The position numbers and the translations under genes were made by a program. The notes under the pieces are model-generated. The model did not search any database. It saw only the letters and a list, made by a program, of their open reading frames with translations, and had not been told where the DNA came from. Positions 1 to 8,474 of a DNA stretch of 64,000 nt are shown here, in pieces (position 1 is the first letter of the stretch; the number at the start of each line of letters is the position of its first letter). The DNA is taken from assembly GCF_000269965.1 (NCBI RefSeq), contig NC_017219.1, forward strand, positions 2,480,001-2,544,000, in the 5' to 3' direction. This DNA is from Bifidobacterium longum subsp. infantis ATCC 15697 = JCM 1222 = DSM 20088. GTDB taxonomy: Bacteria > Actinomycetota > Actinomycetes > Actinomycetales > Bifidobacteriaceae.

Positions 1-472
1 CGGCGACCTTGACATGCAGTGTATGGTAACCGATCGGCAGATCGGCGGGAATGACCACAGCCGCATTCGAAATGAACGTGCCATCCAAGTCGTAGGCCTG
101 GGATCCATCTCCAGGACCAACTTCAACGGTGCCCTGATATGGCTCGCCATTCTCCAGCGTGATGCTCGCCGAAGGCACGTCCAGAATACCGGTGTTCACC
201 AGCACCCGGTCCTCGCTACCGGCGATATGCAGCACGGTGGGTGCCACCAATCGGGAGTAACGCTCGTTCAGAATGCGTCGGATGGCGATGAGTTGGGCGT
301 TCTCGCTGGAGGCGTCGATGCCCAGCGCTGCCAGCACCTCGATCAGGACGTCATCGTCTATCTCGTGGTAGTCATGGCTCATGCCCACATAACTCGTGCC
401 GACACCGACCAACTTGGCCAGTCGAATCAACGGACGGGCCAGACGCTCTTCACTCTCGGTAATCTCACTCAT
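1..472 (-). CDS. malQ: 4-alpha-glucanotransferase (amylomaltase), N-terminal part, cut by window edge
   Basis: Reading the minus strand from the ATG at 472 gives an open frame running off the left edge (about 157 residues). It begins MSEITESEERLARPLIRLAK and has the helical head followed by a beta-rich module that precedes the GH77 barrel in bifidobacterial MalQ. The family transfers 1,4-alpha-glucan segments between maltodextrins in the cytoplasm. The catalytic barrel lies outside the window, so the call rests on N-terminal resemblance recalled from the family. No Shine-Dalgarno is visible; a TAGACT box ends 6 nt before the ATG, suggesting a leaderless mRNA. A LacI-type operator lies about 95 bp upstream, which fits maltose/maltodextrin control. 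Confidence 0.75.
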   Translation of the reverse strand, partial: MSEITESEERLARPLIRLAKLVGVGTSYVGMSHDYHEIDDDVLIEVLAALGIDASSENAQLIAIRRILNERYSRLVAPTVLHIAGSEDRVLVNTGILDVPSASITLENGEPYQGTVEVGPGDGSQAYDLDGTFISNAAVVIPADLPIGYHTLHVKVA

Positions 473-565
473 AGCCCCAGTCTAACGCCGTTTGATTGCG
501 CCACACCGTAAGCAAAATGCCGTGATTCCGCCAAATTATGTACTTTTAGCCCTCACACAGTGAGA

Positions 566-579
566 TGTGAGCGCTCACA
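566..579. promoter_or_regulatory. LacI-family operator upstream of malQ
   Basis: TGTGAGCGCTCACA is a perfect 14-bp palindrome with the central CG typical of LacI/GalR operators. It sits 94-107 bp upstream of the malQ start, and a looser half-site (TCACACAGTGAGA) adjoins it. A MalR-like repressor is the obvious candidate; none is encoded in this window. The downstream LRV gene is convergent, so the site should serve malQ. Confidence 0.7.
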
Positions 580-639
580 ATGGTGGATATGGGGTGATTG
601 CCGGCCAAATTTGCGCGGCAAAACACAGCAACAGTGTGC

Positions 640-1353
640 TTAGCGGCGGCTTTCCACGGCGTGCCGCACTTCGGCCGAGGGGTCGTTGGCCAACTTGGCA
701 AGCATCGCTTCGGACGTATTGGGATTCAGCGCCACGGCACGGCGGACCATCGAGGAAAGCACCGCCGGTGCTCCCTCTTCGGATTCGGTGCCAAGTACGC
801 CCAAGAAATCCAATGTCTCCGCATCCGCAGTGGGGTCCTGCGCGCCCTCAAGCCGCATCTTCCAGCTGGTGCGCTTGTTTTTCAACGCCGTATCCCGGAC
901 CTCGGGCACCGGGTCCTTGGTCAGGCGGCCGACCAGCCAATTCTTGTCGTCCCCGTTGGCGGCCACGGCTTGACGCACGGACGGTTCGGGGTCTTCGGAG
1001 AGTTTGACCAATACGTTCGGGAACGGCATGGTGTCGGCGAGGAACACGCGATCGGCCACCGGGGTGTGCGGGTTGCCGGCCACAGCCTCCAAAAGTGCGG
1101 TGGCGCGGGAGAACGCCGCCTGATCGGCACGGTCAGGCAACGGCCGACGGGCGAATTCGGACAGTTCGGCCGGGTCGTTGGAATGACGCAGACGCTCGTA
1201 TGTAGCGGTCAGCGGTTCGAAATCCACCGGAGCGGCGGACTCGGCTGCGGCCTGCGCGCCTTGGTCCTGCTGCTGGGCGTCCGTGTCGGTTGCAGTCTCA
1301 GTTGCGGCCTCGGTGGGCTGGGTCTGCTGGCTGGTGGTGTTCTCGTCGGTCAT
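640..1353 (-). CDS. Variant leucine-rich repeat (LRV/HEAT-like) protein
   Basis: 237 residues from the ATG at 1353 (MTDENTTSQQ). The first 50 residues are Gln/Thr/Ala-rich and probably disordered. The rest is made of short helical repeats with the recurring pattern (L/V)xxLA-x-(D/N)P-xxxVRxAVAxN, as in LRV or HEAT-like proteins, probably a protein-binding scaffold. It follows the IMPACT gene closely (25 bp from that stop) and is probably co-transcribed. An alternative ATG at 1371 adds six residues; neither start has a strong Shine-Dalgarno. The FHA protein at 20482 seems to end in a similar repeat. Specific role unknown. Confidence 0.75.
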   Translation of the reverse strand: MTDENTTSQQTQPTEAATETATDTDAQQQDQGAQAAAESAAPVDFEPLTATYERLRHSNDPAELSEFARRPLPDRADQAAFSRATALLEAVAGNPHTPVADRVFLADTMPFPNVLVKLSEDPEPSVRQAVAANGDDKNWLVGRLTKDPVPEVRDTALKNKRTSWKMRLEGAQDPTADAETLDFLGVLGTESEEGAPAVLSSMVRRAVALNPNTSEAMLAKLANDPSAEVRHAVESRR

Positions 1354-1378
1354 GATGCCCAGCTTAGTCATACAGGCG

Positions 1379-2020
1379 TCACGCGAGCGGAACCGGAATG
1401 TTGACCACGTCAATCGGATCCGGCACCACCGCGGCATTGAACGCTTCCCGCACACGCTCCTCGAATCGCGCGCAATCATCCTGCGGCACCACCGCGGTCA
1501 ACTCGACGTTCGCCGCATACGATTCATCCTCCTGACTGCCACCGAGCTGCGCCAGAATCTGCTGGAATCGGGCCAACTGCGGGTATTCGAGGCGAACCCG
1601 GTATCGCTTGGCGGTCATGATGCGGGCGGCGCGGGCGGCTTTCATCGCCAATGATGCGGCGGATGAGTACGCGCGGACCAGACCACCGGAGCCCAGCAGA
1701 ATACCACCGAAATATCTGGTGACGGCAACCACGCAATCGGTGGTGCCGGACTGCTTGAGTACGTCGAGAATCGGCTTGCCGGCGGTACCGGACGGCTCGC
1801 CGTCATCGCTCATGCGTTCGGATAGTCGCCCATCCGCGCCTCCGCACACGGCGGCATACGCCACGTGTCGGGCTTTCGGATGCTGCTCACGGATCGCGGC
1901 CACGAACGCGAGCGCCTCGTCGAGCGTATCGACATGGGCGGCGTCGCCGATGAATTCGGACTTTTTTTCGACGAGCGAATCGTGGGCGGGATCGTCGGGC
2001 GTGTTGAGAATCGTCTGCAT
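1379..2020 (-). CDS. IMPACT/YigZ family protein
   Basis: 213 residues. The N-terminal domain has the family hallmarks: DDGEPSGTAGKP at about 72-83 and RYFGGILLGSGGLVRAY at 102-118. The C-terminal part (from about 135) is the small ferredoxin-like domain of YigZ proteins. IMPACT proteins are linked to translation control in eukaryotes; the bacterial role is poorly defined. Length is normal. It is upstream of the LRV gene in the same direction, likely one transcript. Start is the ATG at 2020; no clear ribosome site. Confidence 0.9.
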   Translation of the reverse strand: MQTILNTPDDPAHDSLVEKKSEFIGDAAHVDTLDEALAFVAAIREQHPKARHVAYAAVCGGADGRLSERMSDDGEPSGTAGKPILDVLKQSGTTDCVVAVTRYFGGILLGSGGLVRAYSSAASLAMKAARAARIMTAKRYRVRLEYPQLARFQQILAQLGGSQEDESYAANVELTAVVPQDDCARFEERVREAFNAAVVPDPIDVVNIPVPLA

Positions 2021-2081
2021 GAGCGTGTTCCGGTGGTCGACTGGCTGGGTGTTCGACTGAGCGCGAGGCCAAGCAGGGCTA

Positions 2082-3098
2082 TCAGCGTTCGGAGACGACG
2101 ACGTTATAGTCCTCGCCGGCGAAGTAGGCGGTCAGGCAGGCGATCATCTGGCGGGTGAGCTCCTTGAACGCGCCGTCGGTACGCCAGCCGACGTGCGGGG
2201 TCAGGACGATGCCGGGCACATGGCAGATGGCGTCGTCGGCAGTCAGCGGCTCGTGGTCGAACACGTCGAGTGCGGCGGGAACATCGCCCTTTTGCAGTCG
2301 GGCAAGCAGCGCACCGGATTCGATGACTTCGGAGCGGGCGGTATTGATGAACAGGGTGCCGGGCTTCACATGCGCAAGGTTCTCGGCGGTGACGATGCCG
2401 CACGTGGCGTTGTTCAGCGGCAGATGGACGGAGATGACGTCGCTGGTTTCGATGAGCTCGTTGAGATCGTCGACCGGAGTGGCGCCGGAGCGTTCGAAAT
2501 GTTCGGGCGGCACATGCGAATTCCATGCGGCGACCTCCATGCCGAAGGCGCGGGCGATGCCGGACACGGTGGCGCCGATGCCGCCCAGTCCGATGATGCC
2601 CATGCGACGGCCGGCGAGTTGCAGTCCATCGCCGCCGGCCCACGCCCAGTTGCCGGCCTTGACGTCCTTATCGAGTTGGCCAACGCGGCGGATGAGCTCG
2701 AACAGAAGGGCGAAGGTGTGCTCGGCCACGGCGTGATCGCCATAATGTTCGGCGTTGCAGACGCGGATCTTCAGCTCGCGCGCCTTATCGAGATTGATGT
2801 AGCTGGCGACGCCGGTACCGCAGAACACGATGCACTTGACGTGCCCCTGCTCGCTGATGGCGTGCAGCAGATCATCCGAAATGTGGTAGCCGCCCACCAG
2901 CAGGGCGTCGGCATCCTTCAGACGCTCGGCTATGGTCGCCTCGTCGGACGTGAATTCCTCGAACATACGCACGCGGGCAACGTCGTGGAGCGCGGGGAAC
3001 TGGGCCTTGATGGGCTCGATCATCGCGTCGAGCACGGACGGCATCACGACGAGGGGCAGATCGGTGCGTTCGCTCTGGGTTTCGTAGATCTCGGTCAT
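2082..3098 (-). CDS. D-isomer-specific 2-hydroxyacid dehydrogenase
   Basis: 338 residues from the ATG at 3098, preceded by AAGGTGGAG; an upstream in-frame extension has no support. The fold has the split catalytic domain with a central NAD-binding Rossmann unit: GLGGIG at 170-175, FINTAR with the substrate-binding Arg at 255, HEP with Glu 283 and TPHVGW with His 302. These are the Arg/Glu/His residues of the D-lactate/phosphoglycerate/glycerate dehydrogenase superfamily. The substrate cannot be read from sequence; no ACT domain is present, so it is not a typical serine-pathway SerA. Probably a single-gene unit. Confidence 0.9.
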   Translation of the reverse strand: MTEIYETQSERTDLPLVVMPSVLDAMIEPIKAQFPALHDVARVRMFEEFTSDEATIAERLKDADALLVGGYHISDDLLHAISEQGHVKCIVFCGTGVASYINLDKARELKIRVCNAEHYGDHAVAEHTFALLFELIRRVGQLDKDVKAGNWAWAGGDGLQLAGRRMGIIGLGGIGATVSGIARAFGMEVAAWNSHVPPEHFERSGATPVDDLNELIETSDVISVHLPLNNATCGIVTAENLAHVKPGTLFINTARSEVIESGALLARLQKGDVPAALDVFDHEPLTADDAICHVPGIVLTPHVGWRTDGAFKELTRQMIACLTAYFAGEDYNVVVSER

Positions 3099-3250
3099 AC
3101 GCTCCACCTTAGAAGGGCGGCGGGAGATTGGAACGGAACGCACCGGACCGCGCATCGATCGGCGCAGCGGCCGACGCATCGGCCGACACACCGCCCTCAA
3201 GCACGAAAAAGCCGGAAACCGTTGGAAATCAGCGGTTCCGGCTCTGCTCG

Positions 3251-3337
3251 CGGAGTCAGAGGGATTCGAACCCTCGAGCCGTTTACACGACTAACACCTT
3301 AGCAGGGTGCCCCTATCGGCCACTCAGGCATGACTCC
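3251..3337 (-). tRNA. tRNA-Ser (anticodon GCU)
   Basis: The reverse complement starts GGAGTCATGCCTGAGTGG and ends TGACTCC plus discriminator G. It has the long variable arm of a class II tRNA and the anticodon loop CCTGCTAAGG, hence GCU reading AGC/AGU. The T-loop GGTTCGAATCC is intact and CCA is not encoded. Confidence 0.95.
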
Positions 3338-3408
3338 ACGTTACGCAATAATGCGCAACAGCAAATTACTGTACCACGTCCTGCGGATACGGCGTGCCGA
3401 ACGACACA

Positions 3409-3537
3409 TTATTGGCCGTCCGCGGGCGCGGCATCGCCGGAGAACGTAACGATAACCGCGCAAATCACCAACACCACACCGATCACGATAAGCACCACGG
3501 GAACATGGTTGAGGATACCGACCACTGCCTTCTTCAT
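3409..3537 (-). CDS. Small hydrophobic protein (42 aa), hypothetical
   Basis: The ATG at 3537 opens MKKAVVGILNHVPVVLIVIG, with one convincing membrane helix at about 10-32 and a short polar tail. It is followed by the tRNA-Ser on the same strand. There is no good Shine-Dalgarno. The hydrophobic pattern with a positive N-terminus (KK) is protein-like, but the size makes chance possible. No function can be assigned. Confidence 0.4.
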   Translation of the reverse strand: MKKAVVGILNHVPVVLIVIGVVLVICAVIVTFSGDAAPADGQ

Positions 3538-3765
3538 GAGGTTTACGCTACTCGGAGAGCCGGGACAGCGCGCAGTGGCTTGGAAGGCGTTGCGGACAGT
3601 GACGCAATGTGGACGATTCCGTGGAATCGCACCCACCATGCGAAACAGCCGCACAGTGCGCAAACCCTTGGAATTCCGGTGATATTCGGCATTATGACAA
3701 TGAGCGCCGCGCCATGCGCGCCACATAGTGAGCATGACCTCGTTCGGCATTCCTACAATGGTGGT

Positions 3766-5040
3766 ATGAGCACCGCACCGAGACTTGAGGCCGCCAAACG
3801 CGATTGGGGTCACGACGAGACCGGATGCACCGTGCTGCATATCGACATGGATGCCTTCTATGCCTCATTGGAGGTGGCGCGCAACCCCGGGCTCAAAGGC
3901 AAGCCGGTGATCATCGGCACCGGGCCGCGCGCGGTGGTGTCCGCCGCGAGCTACGAAGCCCGGAGATACGGCATCAATTCGGCGATGCCGGCCGCGCGCG
4001 CCCATCAGTTGTGCCCGAACGGCGTCTTTCTGCCGGTGGATATGGCGTATTACCGCATGATGTCGCACCGAATCATGCACGAGGTGTTTTTGACCGTCAC
4101 CGACCGGTTCGAGCAGGTTTCGGTGGACGAGGGCTATATGGATGTGTCCACCGCACTGCTGGAGTGGGGGCGACCGAGCGCGATCGGCGCGTGGATTCGC
4201 GCTCAGGTGGCCGAGCGCTTCCACGTGACGTGTTCAGTGGGTATCGCCTGTAACAAGCTGGTGGCCAAAATGGCCTCGACCAATGCCAAGCCGGACGGCA
4301 TGCTGCTGATTCCGGCGGCCCGCTCGGCTGAGTTCGTGCAGATGATGCCATTGCGTGGCATTCCGGGCATCGGGCCGTCTTTGGAGAAGCGGCTTAATGC
4401 TTGGGGCGTGCATTCGGTGGCTGAATTGGCTCAGCTGGATGAGACTGCATTGACTCGTGCCACTGGCTCCCCGGCTGCGGCACGTGGATTATGGGCGGCC
4501 TCGCACGGGTTGGATTCCCGCAAAATTACCACGGTGCGCGAGGAGAAATCCATTGGGTCCGAGGAAACCTTGGCCGAGGATACACGCGATATGCGCGTGG
4601 TGTGTGGGCTACTGCGTTCGGCCTGCGACGAAGTAGCCAGCACGCTGCGGCGCAAGGGGCTGGTGGCGCGCACGCTGACGGTGAAGTTGCGGTTCGCCGA
4701 CCTGAGCTATCAGACCCGGTCTTTTACGATGGAGCGGCCGACCGATACGGCCGGCGTGCTGTACCCGGAATGCGTGCGGCAGCTGAAAGTCATGCTGGGG
4801 CTACCGGCCTCGGCGGAGTCTGCCACTCCCCTGCCCAAAACTATTCGCTTGGCCGGTATGAGCACGTCTTCGCTCAGCGAGGCGGCGGCTACGGCCGTGC
4901 AGCCTTCACTGGATGACATGCTTGAAGAGGCCGCCAATGCCCGCGGCCAGACCTCACAGGCACGTTTGCATGATGCCGAGGCCGCACTGGACGCTGTGCG
5001 CCGCAAATTTGGCAGCAAGGCCGCCCAGTTTGGGGCGTGA
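3766..5040 (+). CDS. dinB: DNA polymerase IV (Y family)
   Basis: 424 residues. The palm motif IDMDAFYASLE (acidic residues 27 and 29) and SVDEGYMD (acids near 121-122) give the two-metal catalytic site. The thumb helix-hairpin-helix LRGIPGIGPSLEKRLNAWG and the C-terminal little-finger domain are complete. The enzyme does error-prone lesion bypass. The frame is open further upstream, but the ATG at 3766 aligns with known DinB starts and lies 6 nt after TACAAT, so the mRNA may be leaderless. It converges on dapC with only 26 bp between stops. No LexA box was recognised. Confidence 0.93.
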   Translation: MSTAPRLEAAKRDWGHDETGCTVLHIDMDAFYASLEVARNPGLKGKPVIIGTGPRAVVSAASYEARRYGINSAMPAARAHQLCPNGVFLPVDMAYYRMMSHRIMHEVFLTVTDRFEQVSVDEGYMDVSTALLEWGRPSAIGAWIRAQVAERFHVTCSVGIACNKLVAKMASTNAKPDGMLLIPAARSAEFVQMMPLRGIPGIGPSLEKRLNAWGVHSVAELAQLDETALTRATGSPAAARGLWAASHGLDSRKITTVREEKSIGSEETLAEDTRDMRVVCGLLRSACDEVASTLRRKGLVARTLTVKLRFADLSYQTRSFTMERPTDTAGVLYPECVRQLKVMLGLPASAESATPLPKTIRLAGMSTSSLSEAAATAVQPSLDDMLEEAANARGQTSQARLHDAEAALDAVRRKFGSKAAQFGA

Positions 5041-5066
5041 ACGGCTCAACGCCACTTGCGATCTCA

Positions 5067-6302
5067 TTACGCCGTGAGACGTTCGCAGGCGGAGCGGATG
5101 GCCTCGTCGGTGGCGGTGGCGGAGAAACGCAGGTAGGCGGGAGCGCCGTAGAATTCGCCGGGGCTGGGGATGATGCCGATCTTGGCGAGCTCGGCCATAT
5201 CGGCCCAGCAGTCGCCGGACTTGGCCTTGACCCATACGTACAGCGCGCCGGAGGGCATTTGTGCCGAATAGCCATATGCCTTCAGTGCGTCAACCAGCGC
5301 GGATAGGCGGCGACGGTAACGCCCCCATTGCTCGTGTACAGCGGCTGTGTCCTTCAGACCTGCGGCCATGGCGGCCTGCACCGGGCCGGGGATAATCTGG
5401 CCGATCTGCTTGCGGCATTCGGCCATTTCCTTGACTAGCCGGTAATCGCCGGCAATCAGAGCCGTACGGTAGCCGGCCATGTTGGACTGCTTGGACAGCG
5501 AGTAGAGCACCAGGATGCCAGCTGCCGAACCTTCACACACATGTGGATTCAGGGCACATGGCGTGGCGGAGAGACTGAATGCGGTATCGGAGGCGGGCTC
5601 GTTGGATTCGGCCACCGGTGCGGCAGGCACAGACGCGGCAGATGCAGACGCGGCAGGCGCATAGGACGCGGCTGTATTGCGGCGCGCCGAACGCCAGTCC
5701 ATTAACGCATAGCATTCGTCGGAGAGCACCACGGCACCGATGCGACGGGCAGCAGCCACGATGTCGGTCAGCCAGTCAGCGGAGATGACCTCGCCGGAGG
5801 GATTACACGGCGAGTTGATCCAGATGGCCTTGACGTTCGGAATATTCACCCAGGAATCGACGTCGGTCACATCATCGACTTTGACCACGGTGGCGCCGGC
5901 AAGTTGGGTACCGATTTCGTAAGTCGGGTAGGAGACAGCCGGTTGGACGACCACATCGCCTTCGCCAAGGTGCAGCAGGCTGGCCATCAGCGCCACGGCC
6001 TCCTTGGAACCCACGGTGGGTACGGCGGCAGCGTTGATGGATTTCAGATCCACCCCGCGCAGTTCGCGGAACCATGTATCGATAGCGGCCTTAAGGTCGG
6101 CGGTGCCGGCGGTGACCGGGTATCCATGGGCGTTGGGGGCGTCTGCGCCGGCAACCAGCGCCTGCTGGACACTGCTCGGCACCGGGTCCACGGGTGAGCC
6201 TACGGACAGGTCGATCATGCCACCCGGCACGGTTTTGGCGGTGGTTTTGAAGCCGGCGATACGAGACCAGTCGTATGGCGACGAATATGCGTGGAAGCCC
6301 AT
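5067..6302 (-). CDS. dapC: Succinyldiaminopimelate aminotransferase (DapC type) with Ala/Ser-rich insertion
   Basis: 411 residues, fold type I PLP aminotransferase. INSPCNPSGEV and SDECYALMDW are the usual Asn and Asp/Tyr cofactor contacts. SLSKQSNMAGYR carries the Schiff-base Lys (about residue 270). Actinobacterial DapC makes N-succinyl-LL-diaminopimelate for lysine and peptidoglycan. The start ATG at 6302 follows AAAGGGG. It lies next to a 7Fe ferredoxin gene, the usual actinobacterial arrangement. Odd: about 40 residues (near 205-250) of Ala/Ser/Pro-rich sequence sit between DECY...W and the ALNPHVCEG strand, where relatives have a short loop; the DNA there has short tandem repeats built on GACGCGGCAG. 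Confidence 0.88.
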   Translation of the reverse strand: MGFHAYSSPYDWSRIAGFKTTAKTVPGGMIDLSVGSPVDPVPSSVQQALVAGADAPNAHGYPVTAGTADLKAAIDTWFRELRGVDLKSINAAAVPTVGSKEAVALMASLLHLGEGDVVVQPAVSYPTYEIGTQLAGATVVKVDDVTDVDSWVNIPNVKAIWINSPCNPSGEVISADWLTDIVAAARRIGAVVLSDECYALMDWRSARRNTAASYAPAASASAASVPAAPVAESNEPASDTAFSLSATPCALNPHVCEGSAAGILVLYSLSKQSNMAGYRTALIAGDYRLVKEMAECRKQIGQIIPGPVQAAMAAGLKDTAAVHEQWGRYRRRLSALVDALKAYGYSAQMPSGALYVWVKAKSGDCWADMAELAKIGIIPSPGEFYGAPAYLRFSATATDEAIRSACERLTA

Positions 6303-6342
6303 GAGAACCCCTTTCTTGGACGGTATGTTCCTAAGATACGAC

Positions 6343-6372
6343 GAACCCTCGGCCGTGATAGACCGAGGGTTC
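6343..6372 (-). terminator. Hairpin between ferredoxin gene and dapC
   Basis: GAACCCTCGG and CCGAGGGTTC form a perfect 10-bp stem with a 10-nt loop, between the ferredoxin stop (6417) and the dapC start (6302). There is no following T run on the minus strand, so it could be a weak or factor-dependent terminator, an attenuator, or an RNA-processing site separating the two genes. Confidence 0.5.
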
Positions 6373-6416
6373 AATCCGAACTATGCGCTGTGTGCAGCGC
6401 TTATCCGCAAATCAGC

Positions 6417-6737
6417 TTACTGGTTCTGCGGCGGCAGCGCGGCGACCTGTTCCGGGTCTTTGCCGATTGGGCCATTGGCGGAAGCGCCGCCCAAATCGCC
6501 GACTTCAGCGAAGAAGTTGATAGCGGCATCCTTGTACCAAGCCCACTCGTCCGGCAGATCATCCTCATAGAAGATGGCCTCGGTGGGGCACACCGGTTCG
6601 CATGCACCGCAGTCGACGCACTCGTTGGGGTTGATGTACAGCGAGCGGGAACCCTCGTAGATGCAGTCGACGGGGCACTCGTCCACGCAAGCCTTGTCCT
6701 TGACATCCACGCAAGGCTGAGCGATCACATATGGCAT
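6417..6737 (-). CDS. Seven-iron ferredoxin (3Fe-4S/4Fe-4S)
   Basis: 106 residues. Two cluster motifs are clear: Cys 9, 17, 21 and 25 in the CPVDCIYEG half, and Cys 40, 43, 46 and 50 in CVDCGACEPVCPTEAI. This is the actinobacterial 7Fe ferredoxin (FdxA/FdxC type), a soluble electron carrier. The C-terminal tail is low-complexity. The ATG at 6737 follows AAGGAGG. Linkage to dapC is conserved in actinobacteria, although no electron-transfer link to DapC is known to me. Confidence 0.95.
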   Translation of the reverse strand: MPYVIAQPCVDVKDKACVDECPVDCIYEGSRSLYINPNECVDCGACEPVCPTEAIFYEDDLPDEWAWYKDAAINFFAEVGDLGGASANGPIGKDPEQVAALPPQNQ

Positions 6738-6797
6738 GGAATCCTCCTTAACAGATACTGGTACGAGGGTACGCGCCCGTTGGGACGCTCCTCGCTC

Positions 6798-8324
6798 TCA
6801 GCCGTTAACGGCCTTATCGGTTTCGGCGGACAGCGTTTCGGTCAGGTCGCCCTTGCCGAGGCGCGCATGCCAGTAGCCGTAGCCGAAGTAGATGGCGACG
6901 CCGACCACGAGCCACACCACGAAACGAATCCAGGTGAGTACGGACAGGTTGAGCATCAACCAGAAGTTGGCCACGGCGATGAGGATCGGAATCCACGGGT
7001 TGCCGGGCATCTTGAAGGCACGCGGCAGGTCGGGGCGCTTCTTGCGCATAATCGGGATGGAGATGGCCACCAGCGTGAAGGCGGACAGGGTGCCGATGTT
7101 GACCATGTCGGAGAGCACGCCGATGTCGAAGAAGGCGGCCACGAGCGCCACCACCGCGCCGACGACGATCTGCAGAGCGGCCGGGGTGCCATGCTTGCCG
7201 GTCTTGGACAGACCGCGCGGCAGCAGACCATCGCGGCTCATGGCGAAGACGATACGGGTCAGGCCGAGCAACAGCACCATAACCACGGTGGCCAGGCCCA
7301 GCACGATGCCGAAGCTGATGATCTTGGCGGCCCAGTCGGCGCCCACCAGTTCGAAGGCGGTGGCCAGCGAGGGGCTGTCTTGCTTGGCGAGATCGGCATA
7401 GGAGACCATGCCGGTGGTCACCACGGCCACGAGCATGTACATGACGATGATGAGCAGCATGCCCACGCCGATGCCGAGCGGCACGTTCTTGTGCGGGTTC
7501 TTGGTCTCCTCGGAAGCGGTGGCCACCACGTCGAAGCCGATGAACGCGAAGAACACGAGTGCCGCGCCCGAGAGGATGCCGGGCACGCCGTACACGGATG
7601 GGGTCATGCCGGTGGCGAACTGCCACAGCGGCTGGGTCATCAAACCAGTGACGGCGGAGGAGCCTTCCACGGTGGAGGCCGGCTGGCTCGGCGGAATGAA
7701 CGGGGTGAAGTTGGAGGCCTTGACGTAGAAGAAGCCGACGATCACCACAAAGAACACGATGGCGATCTTGAGCACGGTCATAGCACCGTCCACGCGGGCG
7801 CCGATCTTGGTGCCGAATACGAGCAGCGTGGTAAAGAACGCCACGATGATAATCGGGGCGATATCGATATGGAAGGAGCCGAACGTCAGGTTGGTGTTGG
7901 CGTTCCAGCCCATCAGGCGCATGAAATCGTTGAGGTATACGCCCCAATACTTGGAAATCACGGAGCCGGCCATCAGCATCTCCAGGATCAGATCCCAGCC
8001 GACGATCCAGGCCATGATCTCGCCGACCGTGGTGTAGGTGAAGGTGTAGGCGGAGCCGGCCACCGGAATCATCGAAGCGAATTCGGCGTAGCACATCACG
8101 GCTGCGCCGCACACGATGCCGGCGATCAGGAAGCTGATGATCACGGCCGGGCCGGCGTGGAAGGCGGCGGCCTGCGCGCCCACCGAGAAGATGCCGGCAC
8201 CCACGGCTACGGCCACGCCCATGATTGACAGATCCCACCAAGTCAGGTTGCGCTTGAGCTTGCGGCCCTCTTCACCCGTTTCGGCAATGGTCTGTTCGAC
8301 GGATTTCGTACGGAACAGTTGCAT
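6798..8324 (-). CDS. APC-superfamily amino acid permease
   Basis: 508 residues with about 12 membrane helices. The N-terminal stretch GVAVAVGAGIFSVGAQAAAF is the conserved substrate/ion-binding unwound helix 1 (GAGIF) of APC transporters, and FFAFIGFDVVATASEETKNP is the matching helix-6 signature of the cationic amino-acid transporter/YfnA group. Probably imports an amino acid by cation symport; substrate not readable. The ATG at 8324 follows AGAAGAG; an upstream in-frame start is unlikely. Single-gene unit upstream of the ferredoxin on the same strand (60-bp gap). Confidence 0.9.
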   Translation of the reverse strand: MQLFRTKSVEQTIAETGEEGRKLKRNLTWWDLSIMGVAVAVGAGIFSVGAQAAAFHAGPAVIISFLIAGIVCGAAVMCYAEFASMIPVAGSAYTFTYTTVGEIMAWIVGWDLILEMLMAGSVISKYWGVYLNDFMRLMGWNANTNLTFGSFHIDIAPIIIVAFFTTLLVFGTKIGARVDGAMTVLKIAIVFFVVIVGFFYVKASNFTPFIPPSQPASTVEGSSAVTGLMTQPLWQFATGMTPSVYGVPGILSGAALVFFAFIGFDVVATASEETKNPHKNVPLGIGVGMLLIIVMYMLVAVVTTGMVSYADLAKQDSPSLATAFELVGADWAAKIISFGIVLGLATVVMVLLLGLTRIVFAMSRDGLLPRGLSKTGKHGTPAALQIVVGAVVALVAAFFDIGVLSDMVNIGTLSAFTLVAISIPIMRKKRPDLPRAFKMPGNPWIPILIAVANFWLMLNLSVLTWIRFVVWLVVGVAIYFGYGYWHARLGKGDLTETLSAETDKAVNG

Positions 8325-8474
8325 AGTGCTCTTCTTTTTCTCTGTTGTTTGCGCACCGAATGCGCACAATACCGACAATCGAGTATAGAAGAGCCCGTGT
8401 GTCTTGTATATTAATAAGACTTAGAGTCCGCAATATATGGGATTAATACCCCACTCCATCGATCAATAGCGCGA

